Source of the DNA: Symsagittifera roscoffensis
Lineage: Eukaryota > Xenacoelomorpha > Acoela > Convolutidae
DNA: 64,000 nt
NCBI RefSeq assembly: GCF_963678635.1
Contig: NC_087067.1
Location: forward strand, 9,841,716-9,905,715
Direction: 5' to 3'
Shown here: positions 31,401 to 39,419 of the stretch, in pieces
How the letters are laid out: every line of letters begins with the position of its first letter
Position numbering within the stretch: position 1 is the first letter of the stretch
The notes under the pieces: model-generated
What the model saw: the letters and a program-made list of their open reading frames with translations, nothing else
Database searches by the model: none
What the model was told of the DNA's origin: nothing
Made by a program: the position numbers and the translations under genes

Positions 31401-33211
31401 GATTCGTCTTTGTAGCATCTAGGCTTCTTAAAGACTCTTCTGGACTTCTCACTGCGTTCATTGGTTCTAGATAACCTCGTCAGGAATGTCTCCAAAGACC
31501 TGTTCAGGGGTTCAAATGCTGTGGCCATTGCCGTAGCATCCCTTGAGTGTCCCGCTTGAGTCTCCTCACACCTTGTCGAAGGCTCTGTGTGCGGTGCATC
31601 CCTGCAATCCGAATCACCATGAGCGTTTCCTGCTTGACCTGCATGACTCCTCTTCGGGCTTGCATGCCCCCTGTTGCCGGAATCACTTCTCCCAGTCGCA
31701 TGTGTGCCTTGCGTTGGTCGTTCGTCAGAGGTCTGTCTGTTCCCCGTTGAATTTGCTCTACTGTTCGGGCCCCATGCTGTATTACCCCTTGTGGCATAGC
31801 CTGATGAACTGCCCCTGCCTCTAGTGGATCCATATGTCTTCCTCCTTTGATGTTCATTGAAGTTCACCCTCGGTTCCCTGCTGGAACCTCCCGAGTTCGG
31901 CTCTCCTTCTTTTGGTCCACTCTTGCTGCTTAGTAGCCCGTCCAACCTATCCATGATAGCCTGCATTCGCCTCTCCATCATCGCGTCTATCTTTGTGTCA
32001 AGAGACCCAAGAGACTGCTCTTGCTGAATTCTTAACTTCTCCATGTCGGCTCTTAAGCGTAACTCCCTCTGTTCCGCCTCTCTTGTCATTCGCGACAAGT
32101 TCCTCGTCATATGTTCGTCCGTTCTTTCTTTCAAGCGTTTTTCGCTTCTGCCAACTTCTTGTCTGTTGCGGTTTATTTCTTCCCGCATACTTTCTCTTTC
32201 AATGTGAACTGCTCTTTCTAGTTCACTCATCCTTATCGACATCTGTTCATTTTGTTCTCCTAAACTGCCCACTATGTTGTTTAAGGCTTCCTCTAGTGCA
32301 GCCCCGTTATCCACGAGTGGCGTCAATAGTGGCGGTGTAACCCTGTCAGTCCCAGGTAACTTCGTGCTTGTCGAGATCCGGGCCTTGACTCTCTGCTTCA
32401 CCGTCTTTTCATTATTTATTTCTGGATCCATTAACGCATTGCCTAGCCCTCTGGTTCTACTCTCTTCAGGTTGTGGCTCCAAACTTGTCCTAATTGCGAA
32501 GTCCTTTGACTGGCCCGGTGTGTTTGCCTCCTTGCTTATCGTTGTCACTACACCAAATTTGTCCATGGTTCCAGTCTCTCTTCCGACGTGTGCCTCACTC
32601 TCCTGGATCGAACTATTGAGGCTGACTTGAGATCCAAAGTTCCCTTGCTCTTCTTCATCTTCCTCATCCTCCTGGGACTCACCATCGTTTCCTGCTCCTC
32701 CTCCCATGCTGAATGGAAAGAAGTTTCCTAAGGTGTTCTTCATTCTTTCTGAGAACGATGACGACGTTGTTTGCTTCGCAGTTCCGCTTGCCATCATAGT
32801 GTTGTCTGTCGGAGATCTTCTAGTTGTCGCTACTTCAGTTGAGATGTCGGACAGTTCCGACATCTCTTCCCGATCCAATGTCCCGGTGGAAGTGGCAAAA
32901 TCGTGGCCTTGTTCTACCGGAGTAGATTCACTCGCCAGCCGTCTGCCTCTCCCTTCCAGTCCATTTACTTCCTGGTTGTCATTCATGGTATGGTCCGTAT
33001 TGACCTCCACTTCTAACAGTTCTCTTCGCTCTTCTGAGGTCTTTTGACTTCTCGTTTCAACCATTCTGCCTGAAACCGTCCCCCTTTTGTCAGACCGGGA
33101 TCGCTTGATCCAATCCACAAAAGTATCGGTCATCGTTTTTCTTTGCTTTTCAGGTATGAATTTCCTAGAGCTATTACCTCGTTTTGGTATCCTTGACTTG
33201 TCTAAACTCAT
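25403..33211 (-). CDS. Element C Gag-Pol polyprotein (gag, PR, RT, RNase H, integrase core)
   Basis: 2,602 codons in a single frame from ATG 33211, with no frameshift between gag and pol. Gag: coiled coil around 320-420, capsid-like region 600-770, CCHC knuckles at 802-815 and 854-867. Protease: LLDTGAVVSVMP (1159-1170, catalytic DTG). RT: TTLDLGSAFWQVP (1578-1590), FGLCNA (1615-1620), YVDD (1646-1649). RNase H: LDTDAS (1793-1798), AEMFAVV (1840-1846), DNRALSW (1866-1872), NADSLSK (1907-1913). A 400-residue spacer (about 1930-2330) separates RNase H from integrase. Integrase: zinc site H2418/H2423/C2453/C2456 and catalytic D2484, D2543, E2579 (D-35-E). The frame stops at TAA 25403-25405, right after TDWDR inside integrase, and continues in the same frame beyond it. 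Confidence 0.93.
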   Translation of the reverse strand: MSLDKSRIPKRGNSSRKFIPEKQRKTMTDTFVDWIKRSRSDKRGTVSGRMVETRSQKTSEERRELLEVEVNTDHTMNDNQEVNGLEGRGRRLASESTPVEQGHDFATSTGTLDREEMSELSDISTEVATTRRSPTDNTMMASGTAKQTTSSSFSERMKNTLGNFFPFSMGGGAGNDGESQEDEEDEEEQGNFGSQVSLNSSIQESEAHVGRETGTMDKFGVVTTISKEANTPGQSKDFAIRTSLEPQPEESRTRGLGNALMDPEINNEKTVKQRVKARISTSTKLPGTDRVTPPLLTPLVDNGAALEEALNNIVGSLGEQNEQMSIRMSELERAVHIERESMREEINRNRQEVGRSEKRLKERTDEHMTRNLSRMTREAEQRELRLRADMEKLRIQQEQSLGSLDTKIDAMMERRMQAIMDRLDGLLSSKSGPKEGEPNSGGSSREPRVNFNEHQRRKTYGSTRGRGSSSGYATRGNTAWGPNSRANSTGNRQTSDERPTQGTHATGRSDSGNRGHASPKRSHAGQAGNAHGDSDCRDAPHTEPSTRCEETQAGHSRDATAMATAFEPLNRSLETFLTRLSRTNERSEKSRRVFKKPRCYKDESDGCIDTWIEVMKLHFEEEDLSERQECSALTSNLEGTALNCVMAKKQYQRDTAEKIFEILLNRFGSGVQGHQAMMRFEKRRQREDETIDKFLDDLEMLRRRSQPDESNRRMNLAVASKFIDGVKNDELRTMLATHYTPLSTNAPTPEELRLKSKEYLLLKPPSRSGYYKNNYGNFNNGPANQGNNWYKPRDDMDKRRSCANCSSTDHHVSACPAYKQGMKAIGFSLEDEDASELDHEDFMRGVIAKFGPRCFFCNLEGHFKSDCPQFWDAVADIKHPRHEEALSGVKASKARLLSEAEARRKDKPQELVAKKMQAVTEEAREPEPATAADDFKIDYRAAARDAINRVQQELVTNEIEQKVKLELENEKLQEQLNAFEATEVEEAKAPSSLSMKLNVISGQRFGMAPQGSKIQSIISVAGHQVIRNLSEPSEFTLMHLDTYADYLRQMEPRTESRAVRALLTMGGPRMKKLHGRYLEVYGPYQVMLNVDGISIYTRTYVTTDDDQIGQIYLGEEELKVRRIGHDAMMEQDAVHIGYEADVTAHLLDTNGTKIGVTGLLDTGAVVSVMPIKTWERMGFTREDLIPTNLRLAAANRGAIYVAGRTPITVLHMGGRDLWMSFLVVENLDDADQFILGRDFVRNFDVMIDLNNGLIRIRNPDRKYVKRPINRIITDEDKVPVFLDRKVKLQPGQAVVAIFRMRNLNSLSDSKQVCLVPNPNSQSSVILGRSFSVTRNGLCVSVLLNTLDTTVSIQRGKKLGYALPMRTDYEETQNLKKHNVKDCPYHANKDKILKRINELKSIHKLFSMKSETDDGLSSCSNFPERPSSYELESDKPVLPEIEHLKGKIGEGDFEKLRDLLDRNVEVFSKHKADIGCCNFVEHEIELEEGAVPHREGARRMTPHKSEACRAEIEMLLEYDMIEPSKSPWACGVVMAKKKGGQLRFCCDFRYLNAVTIKDAYPIPRIDESLSKLGDAKFFTTLDLGSAFWQVPLRKKDREKTGFACELGLYQWKRMPFGLCNATATFQRLMAQALTGVTKKYGNLFMCYVDDVVIATPTLEDHIDRLDEVFGCMKRAGLKCKPSKCEILRDSIKYLGRMVDRHGVRPDPEAVEAVMTWKAPRTDTQLMSFLGFANYCREFIKGYAEKVYPMQKLMRNKGKKFEWNDEAQVAFENIKRELCEAPVLGMPTEKGMYVLDTDASVVAISGILHQEQEWNGRTVLRPIAYGSKVLSDTEMKYGAPKAEMFAVVTFVEKYRAYLGSAPFKLRVDNRALSWLKTYSMDQSYIGRWIVRLDGYHMIIEHRMRDKHQNADSLSKKTEFYERLEQKQANQAEVKEGFSFLDKETYEALPLTRWLDKSGHPIPGHPELPVEKAAEIKILSREDPVPLDLLLRSNLVQQELSRMNINSLSLLDKTVQVTPQVMRMLGGLLEREVTRDNPEWTAAVTSLTVSEKVKIMPSRRQHEENERDCRTIVQQLVSSIPQEILTSISYGQKGQESGKQKKTVTFVDRDKEGEVVKQNLLQDYLSGEKDKEKNQRSQDQHPGQVNWSGESEIDEKIPDEKQDLENKVLSGEFRWMRRKYRHDLEERAVSSTTPSTDDESRNSGMDTYSDRNSTSGSELSELAIHTLLVETRAKDLDREVYQDPDSDRYLIPSERVFDNAADDLETIPVSKRSMSLLPQKEAVRTDLQPFQQETQPLAKIWCVKMEEDTHQPNELNSQMRVMKTYLKARYRLSDLLRAQRNDRMTSNLKRWIENGAPDKGDLEEDSYRILRQYFMQKEGRLYLNKDGIVACRRREEDKVLYKYNAIVLPQLYQTELLFRSHDQMGHQGIDKVYQRILKRFEWPGMKKACEKWVTACLSCQQVRDPRKLRFPLQSIESSEFNEVVQIDHQKICMTDSGYNQVLVMIDHFTKYAEAVPCITASAEETCDHLINTWIARHGCPMTFQSDNGTAFVGELTKELMRRSQVAQAHSTTYHPQTNGLVERQNRTLVSMLRVYCSRYMTDWDR

Positions 33212-33984
33212 TCTTTATTTGTCACTTTCCTATGCCTACTCTTGACTCAATTGCTAGAGACCTTATAGTTTTATTAACAATAATAATGACACAACACAAT
33301 AAATTTCACCAGATCCTATTAAATAGTGACCACGAATCCCTGTATGTTGTCAGAGTACAGTTTGTATAAAATTTATTCACACTAGCCGATTATCGGTCCA
33401 AAGATCTGGAAACTAGCACAATATGATGTTATCAGTCAATTTAAAAGATAGTGTACTCACTACCCAATCAAACACAGTTTAGGTTGATTTAAAATCAAAA
33501 ACAAAAAATATATATTGACACAATATGAATGTATATATAAAAAAACGTATGTGTCTTGTACTCTTAGTTGGTCGCAGTACAATAGTCGAACCTGTCTTTT
33601 ACAGAAAAAGCTTTCCCTGCTTGGTGCTGCACCAAACAGACAAGACTTTGAAGGCAGTTATTTTCTCAAGTGGGCGTCTATTGCACCCACCGAGTACTGT
33701 GTTACCTATCTGCCTTCGGACAGCCCGAGCTAGACCTACTAAAATCCTCAGGGCAGTCACTTTTCCCAAAAACGTATTATGTTCCAATCCACACCAATGA
33801 GTCACGCTCTTTTTAATTTAGACTTAGTGTCGCGAATATCCGAGTTCGGACCTGTTTTGTATTAGTCTGGTTCTTTTTGAAAGGCAAGTTACCAGTGCAG
33901 TCACTGATACCTAGCCTGTGTATTAATAACCTAATACCTCTCGCTTTTTAGTCTTTCTTTCGTTTACCTAAGTCCTTAATAAAA

Positions 33985-34320
33985 TGATACCCCTCCGGAT
34001 TGGCACAAATAGGACCCTTCCGGACTGTCAGAATATGGACCCCTCCGGATTTGGACCCCTCCGAAATAGCAACTATAAGACCCCTCCGGATTCGGACCCC
34101 TCCGGTTTTGTGGAAAGTAGACCCCTCCGGATTCGGACCCCTCTGACTTTGAAAAATTTCGACCCCTCCGGATTGGGAGCCCTTAGCTCTGTCAAAGTAG
34201 CTTTTTGTAGTTTTCTTAATTTCAGCTTATACCCCTCCGGATACGTTCTGCGTTGCTTTTATGCTGTTTGAATTAACTGGGAAGGGTATAGGGTCCTTTC
34301 CTAGACCCCTCCGGATTGAA
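33985..34320. repeat. TCCGGA-centred tandem repeats in leader C
   Basis: About ten units of the type GACCCCTCCGGATTCGG at irregular 20-35 bp spacing. Single copies continue to 34880. The same array is found in leader A (3210-3400). The LTRs contain CTTCCGGATTCTTGAATCCGG and AATCCGGAAGG, so the motif pervades the family. Confidence 0.85.
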
Positions 34321-36139
34321 GTTAAGGCACTTATTTGACAATTCACACTAACGGTGAAGGGTCTTATCACTTGCCTAATTTCGACTCTATTATGGTTGTC
34401 TTGTGCCTTGAGCCCTCCCTTTTTGTCTAGAACTGTCCTAAGTTACTTAGTTCAATCGCTATCAACTTTTGGTAGGGGTATAAGGGTTTTTCAGCAAAAT
34501 TTATAAAACGTGAAGGGTGTACCCCTCCGGATTTGTGTAATTTGCTAAAAACAATCTCAAAAAATTTTCTCGCTCGCTTTTTCGAGTAATTCTCTTTCCT
34601 ACTAGTAAGTTCAGCTAATTTCTGATCTAATGGTACCAAGATTGACTCGATATGCTCTGTAGTTCCAAAGTTATTAACTAAAACGTCTTTCTTCCAAACT
34701 CAAAAATTTTCTCTCTTATAGGTTCCGCCTAACTTTTTCCGCAAATCTGGTCCTTTCGACCTAAAAATTATTGATCTGAGCTCAGAAGGCCTATACTGTT
34801 CTAGTTCAATGCAAAAGACCCGATCTAAAACGCTTTTGTAGAAAAAATTTGCGAAAAACTATGCTACCTGGACCCCTCCGGATTGATGAATCCACCAAAT
34901 CAAACACGTTATGTTCGATTTCTCTGCAACCCGGAAGGCTTTTGGGTAGCGGGTTTTAAAACTCGTAGATTCACTAGTCGACGTTGTGCGAACAACTATT
35001 TTTACTGTCCTAACTCAAAGATTTCAAAAAATATTCTGATTTTATAGTGCTTCTTACTATCAAAAAATGGGAAAATTTGGTTTTTGGTACCAAACTAGTT
35101 CCAACCACTTCCGAACTCAAGTTAACCGGTTCTATTTATTACAGTAGTGCAGTTACGATGTAACACACTAACTTAGCGCTTTTTTCCGTTTCAAAAAATA
35201 TCGATATCTCAAAAATCGCGACTTGTGGGGGGATCAAAATATCGCTATTTTGACCCTAAAAACCGGTCTGTTTTCGTTGTTTTTCACTGAAAAACGATAT
35301 AAGACTATTAATATAGGCTATATAAATAATAATATTAGTAATACTATACCCCTCCGGGTTTGTTTATTATCCGAATTAAGGTGCTTAACTCGGATATTCG
35401 CAGTTCGGTGAAGGGTCAATACAGTGCAGCACTGTCGAGCCCCCCACAGATTACTATCTTACTTTTTGTACCAAAAGGGATACAAAACTTGTTAACGATA
35501 CCCAACAGTCGATTGTTGTTGTCGTTGAGCCCCTTCTTGTTGCTCCTTGTACTGCTTGCCGGATCGGTCTTCACCCAGGACCCTTCCGAATTGAGCGCAA
35601 ATCAGCTGACCCTTCCGGATTGAGCGCAATTTATCATTAACGTGCTTAAATGCTCAAATAACCCTACAGTACAAGCCTCACAAACGGGCTACAAAACTGA
35701 TCGTAACGATCCTGACTGATATAAATGCCTGTAATAACAATATATCTATCAACAACAAACGGGGGGGTTGAATCACATCTTGTCTGGGGGGATGATTTCT
35801 ACTGATTTTTTACTTTTTTTTACTGTTTTTGGTTTTTTCGGTTATTTTTTATGTTTTTTGTTTTTCTTGGGTACTATACTATTTTTTGTTTGGTTTTACT
35901 TATATCTTTAAGTGTTTTTGGTCACAAACCACTCCGGGGATGAGGGGTTCATGATTCCCCCCACCCTTCCTGGTTCGTGAATTTTCGGTCTTAACTAGGT
36001 TAAAAAACTATTCACGGTAATCCGGAAGGCTTCCGCGTTCCGAACTACCCTTCCGCCCCGGCAGTTTAGGCCTATTAAGGGCGTTAATGTGAGCATCCGC
36101 TCGGCGCGGAGTGCTCGTCATGATGTTATGAAAAAATAA

Positions 36140-36154
36140 CACCCAGGAGCGCCA
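36140..36154 (-). promoter_or_regulatory. Candidate primer-binding site of element C
   Basis: Minus strand reads TGGCGCTCCTGGGTG about 13 bases inside the 5' LTR. It starts with TGG, as expected for pairing with a tRNA CCA end. The spacing is larger than usual and no tRNA was matched, so this is tentative. Confidence 0.25.
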
Positions 36155-36167
36155 TAAAAACATACAT

Positions 36168-37102
36168 GTAACATTCGCCCGGAAGATACATATCGACGGA
36201 TAACAAAACTAAGTCTTAAGACGACTGGCTAGCGTCTAAACAGAGCTTTGCATGTTTTTCACCGTCTCTACCAAGCCAGTACTTTTCGGTGGTCTTTCTT
36301 ACATCGGGTCGACAAAAACGTTACTGTTCTCCGGCTTCGACCAGAACGCTCAAATTAACTGAATTACATGCAAAAATAGTGAGCTCATGGCTGGGTCTCA
36401 GTATCCACAGACCACGAGGTCACTCCTAAAAACAGTGCTACTATTTATTATATTACTATTGTTTTTGTTCAGTAGATAAAAATCATCATCTCCATCGAAG
36501 ATGGATCAACCCTTTCCCCCCCAACTCTTAGCACCTCATCCTTGTCAAAACTAATCCAAATATCAATTAAATTCAAGTCAGGACATGACAGGATGCTAAA
36601 AGTTCATATGAGTCAATAAAAGTTTTCCGTCCCGAGACCCTTCCGGATTCTTGAATCCGGTGAATCAAGCTCCTCAAGTTCGATTTCACGACAACACGGA
36701 AGGCTGGTTTCTTACCCTTCACCGTTGTTCGCAACGGCCTTGCAACTATTGTAGCAGCACAATAGTTGCAACTCGGAACGTTCTCTGCAATCTGCTGCTG
36801 TTTTTCTTCAATTTCGACTTCTTCAATTTCGATAAAGTTGTTCTCGTCAGCGCAACTAATGTTGTTGTTGTGTTCTTTCACTCGTTTTTTGTTAAAATGG
36901 CCGTTTCAGCATTTCTCAGAAATGTGACGTCATCATTCGAATTTTTGAAATTTTAAAATACTAGAATATTCCAGCCTTCACCGTTTGGCTAAACGTTCCA
37001 ATAACGCCCTTAGTTCTTAAAAACCACCAATCCGGAAGGCTTACTGCTAAAATTCCGAATTCTGCAGAGATTGCATTTTGGCCATTCTGGTCGAATGTCA
37101 CA
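36168..37102 (-). repeat. 5' LTR of element C
   Basis: Direct repeat of 19403-20339. As the element is minus-strand, transcription should start within this LTR and proceed leftwards. A minus-strand AATAAA at 36444-36449 is a candidate poly(A) signal. The right end GAATGTCACA is followed by the TTGT target duplication. Confidence 0.93.
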
Positions 37103-37106
37103 TTGT
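37103..37106. repeat. Target-site duplication of element C, right copy (TTGT)
   Basis: Matches 19399-19402. Confidence 0.65.
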
Positions 37107-37800
37107 TGTTTAATTTATTTGAATACTTCAGGTAATTCAAAACTAATTTCCAGGTTTGTTTTTTCCTGAGTATCCATCTCAGCATCGGTGGGGGCAAAAC
37201 TACGGCGGTCATTATCCTGCAGGCCACGAGCACTTAAACTCATGCGGCTCTCAGCAGGATAATTCACACAGTAGATTCACTTACCCAATCCGCGCCCTTT
37301 CAGCCGATGGTAGAGAGACGTCAGTCGTTGTTTCCTCTCTGCGTGCCTTCGCCTTGCGTCGTCCTTGTGATGGTTTCTGAGTCCGCGCTCTTATCTTTGA
37401 GAATATCCCGGGCAAGTTCTCTCTATGTGTCAGCACAACTCGCAATGACTTCAACTCAAGTTCGCTCGATTGATGAACTTCCAGGTATTGTCTCACCAAA
37501 GCGGGATCCTGCCTCTTGCCTCTCGAGATCAATTTCGTTTTTTGGTTCTATCAAGATCCCTGTACGCATCAGAGAATCAAAGATATCTGTCGTTCTGGTT
37601 CTTCTGCAATATATAATCGCCTTAAACCGATGTCGCTTTGATTGCAAATACGTAATTAAATCGTCCAGAGGATAAAGCGTGTTGGCATTGGTTCGGTGTT
37701 TCGACAAACTGTTATTCAATACGTCGTGCCAAAGAATTATCTCCTTGTCCACCAGAGGATGCTCTTCCAGAAGAGTCTGTAAATTTTGTCTCTTCCTCAC
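37103..37800 (-). mobile_element. Penelope-like element, 5' part with upstream ORF
   Basis: Next to element C the minus-strand frame reads LVLNYLKYSNKLNNN and joins the PLE N-terminus at 19402. Further upstream, 37456-37800 and 37281-37532 contain two open frames that together read like one small protein with a frameshift near 37530: WHDVLNNSLSKHRTN, IIYCRRTRTTDIFDSL, DPALVRQYLEVHQ, SLRVVLTHRENLPGI, then a basic Arg/Lys-rich end. I do not recognise its family. It could be a first ORF of the PLE or an unrelated remnant. The 5' boundary of the element is not visible. Confidence 0.6.
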
Positions 37801-37869
37801 GGTATGAGGATTCAGCGATAATCCCGATTCAGCGTATACCAGTTCGTCCAGTTCCGCTTTCTCTGCTGG

Positions 37870-38060
37870 TCGTAAGCAGGGATATCGATTCGAATCCGAG
37901 TATTCGACCCGAATACCGAGTATTCGGCACTTCGAAGCCGAATCCGAATATTAAAATTTTGAAATCCGAATATCGAATCCGAATATTTTTTTTTTGCCGA
38001 ATACCGAATAATCCAGGGTCCACTGCTAAAAAACCCGAATATTCCGAATATTGGTTTACT
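37870..38060. repeat. Degenerate short repeats of CCGAATATTC / GAATCCGAAT
   Basis: A run of imperfect 6-11 base units (GAATCCGAGTATTCG, CCGAATACCGAGTATTCGG, CCGAATATTCCGAATATTGG). It lies between the PLE 5' end and the LINE. Confidence 0.8.
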
Positions 38061-38334
38061 GTTTTGTTTCACAATATTTTTCTGTTTTTTTTTTAAGATG
38101 GCTAATGTAGAAGAGTCTGATGTTGCTGCCGAGTGCGAGTATAGAAAAGAAAAGGTATTCAAGCTATGAAATAGAGAGCTTGCAGCTACAATCCATGCCA
38201 TTTTAACTCAAATGTAAGAAAACTCGTTGTTAAGATGAGAAAAGAAAAAAGAAAAATTAAGACCAAATTAAATTTCTAGCGATCAGTCGGTTCATTTTAA
38301 TGTCTTATTTTTAATTTCGCTTTTAATCGCCAAC

Positions 38335-39363
38335 ATGTTTGACCTCGAAACTTTCCGAAATCTGAACGACGAATTGAAATACGAGCTGTATAAAGACTTA
38401 GTCGAAAATGTTACTTATTTTAAACGAATTATCGAAAACTTAACTGTATCAACGAAAGAGGAAGAAAGAGGAAACAAATTTTTTGATCTAGAAAATTTTA
38501 AAAACACGGGCAATTCGAAAATTACAGAAAACAAATTTGAAAACGAATGGAGCAAGATTGGAACTCGGAGCAGAAATCAGAACAAACGAAGCGAAAATAA
38601 CCAAGAAAGCAAGAATAACCAAGAAATCAAAATACAAGCAACCAATATTCAAGAAGAAAAATTCGACCAGCAACGAAAACATTTATTTTTACCACGAGAA
38701 GGAGAATATTCTGGCCTATTACTGGGAGACTCAATTGTTAACAGAATCAATGGGGAACAAATATCGGAAAATGTGTTGGCGAGAGGATTTGGTGGGCACA
38801 AAATTTCTGCATTGCTGGAACGCGTGAGAAACAGTAAATCGCGACATTTTAAACATGTAACTACGCTAATTGGAATAAATGACTGCCTCTCAAGTGATTT
38901 CGACGCGAAGGAAGCCGTGAGTAGCTTAGAAAAACTAATTTATCTCATAAATCATAAATTCTCCCCAGAAACAATTTCACTATGTACTGTAACTCCCTTA
39001 GGCGCTTTTAGAAAAGATTTTAATCCAAATGTACAGAAGCTAAACAAGCAAATTCTTAATTTAGTACGGAATGTAAAAGACTTGGGCGAAGTAAAATTGG
39101 ATATTTTAGACATAAACAAAATTTTTAGTCAAAATACAGATGCTCTTAGCTCGGATGGTTTGCATCCTTCTGATGGGGGTGTTGAAATTTTGGTGCAAAG
39201 TTTTAGAGATTCTTTTAGGGGTTCTGATATTAATGCAAACACATGTGAGATTACAACCCGCCCCAGAATGAAGCAAACCCAACAATCATCAAATTTAGAT
39301 CCAAAAACGGCAGAAATGTTACAATTTTTCCAAAACGGTGCAAAATTTTTTAGGAAATACTAG
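38335..39363 (+). CDS. LINE ORF1: SGNH/GDSL hydrolase
   Basis: 342 codons. Residues 1-115 are charged and helical, rich in Lys, Glu and Asn, possibly coiled coil or RNA-binding. Residues 127-300 are an SGNH hydrolase with GDSI (131-134, nucleophile Ser), GFGG (151-154), GIND (180-183) and DGLH (274-277). Esterase-type ORF1 proteins are known in CR1 and related LINEs, where they are thought to act in RNP or membrane steps. No zinc knuckle or RRM is seen. All catalytic blocks are present and the frame is undamaged, in keeping with a recently active element. Confidence 0.88.
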   Translation: MFDLETFRNLNDELKYELYKDLVENVTYFKRIIENLTVSTKEEERGNKFFDLENFKNTGNSKITENKFENEWSKIGTRSRNQNKRSENNQESKNNQEIKIQATNIQEEKFDQQRKHLFLPREGEYSGLLLGDSIVNRINGEQISENVLARGFGGHKISALLERVRNSKSRHFKHVTTLIGINDCLSSDFDAKEAVSSLEKLIYLINHKFSPETISLCTVTPLGAFRKDFNPNVQKLNKQILNLVRNVKDLGEVKLDILDINKIFSQNTDALSSDGLHPSDGGVEILVQSFRDSFRGSDINANTCEITTRPRMKQTQQSSNLDPKTAEMLQFFQNGAKFFRKY

Positions 39364-39419
39364 TTTCGCATTTTTTCTTGGTGCAAACTTTGGCGATTAT
39401 TTAATTTATTTAACCTATT

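Larger units (their letters stand above)
33212..36167 (-). other. Leader of element C
   Basis: About 2.95 kb between 5' LTR and gag, homologous to the leader of element A over 33212-35545. The part 35546-36167 is unique to C and includes a G-run stretch (35760-35800) and a T-rich stretch (35800-35910). No gene is visible. The length is large for a Ty3 leader. A candidate primer-binding site lies at 36140-36154. Confidence 0.7.
19403..37102 (-). mobile_element. Giant Ty3/gypsy LTR retrotransposon C, 17.7 kb
   Basis: Two LTRs of about 936 bp (19403-20339 and 36168-37102) in direct orientation enclose, reading on the minus strand, a leader (33212-36167), gag-pol with macro-domain tail (33211 to 23612, one TAA), an SGNH hydrolase ORF (23211-21460), a short conserved tail (21490-21155) and a 3' untranslated region. 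By eye the LTRs differ at about seven substitutions and two single-base indels, so the insertion is young. It sits inside a PLE with a TTGT target duplication. Pol order PR-RT-RH-IN places it in Ty3/gypsy. Size, accessory domains and the second ORF are unusual. Compared with element B, several kb of the second ORF are missing. Confidence 0.93.

Noticed and set aside
36573-36881. 102-codon minus-strand ORF, present in both LTRs of element C (also at 19810-20118)
   Set aside because: It is conserved only because the LTRs are nearly identical. It has no homologue in the LTR at 4633-5517 and no recognised motif.
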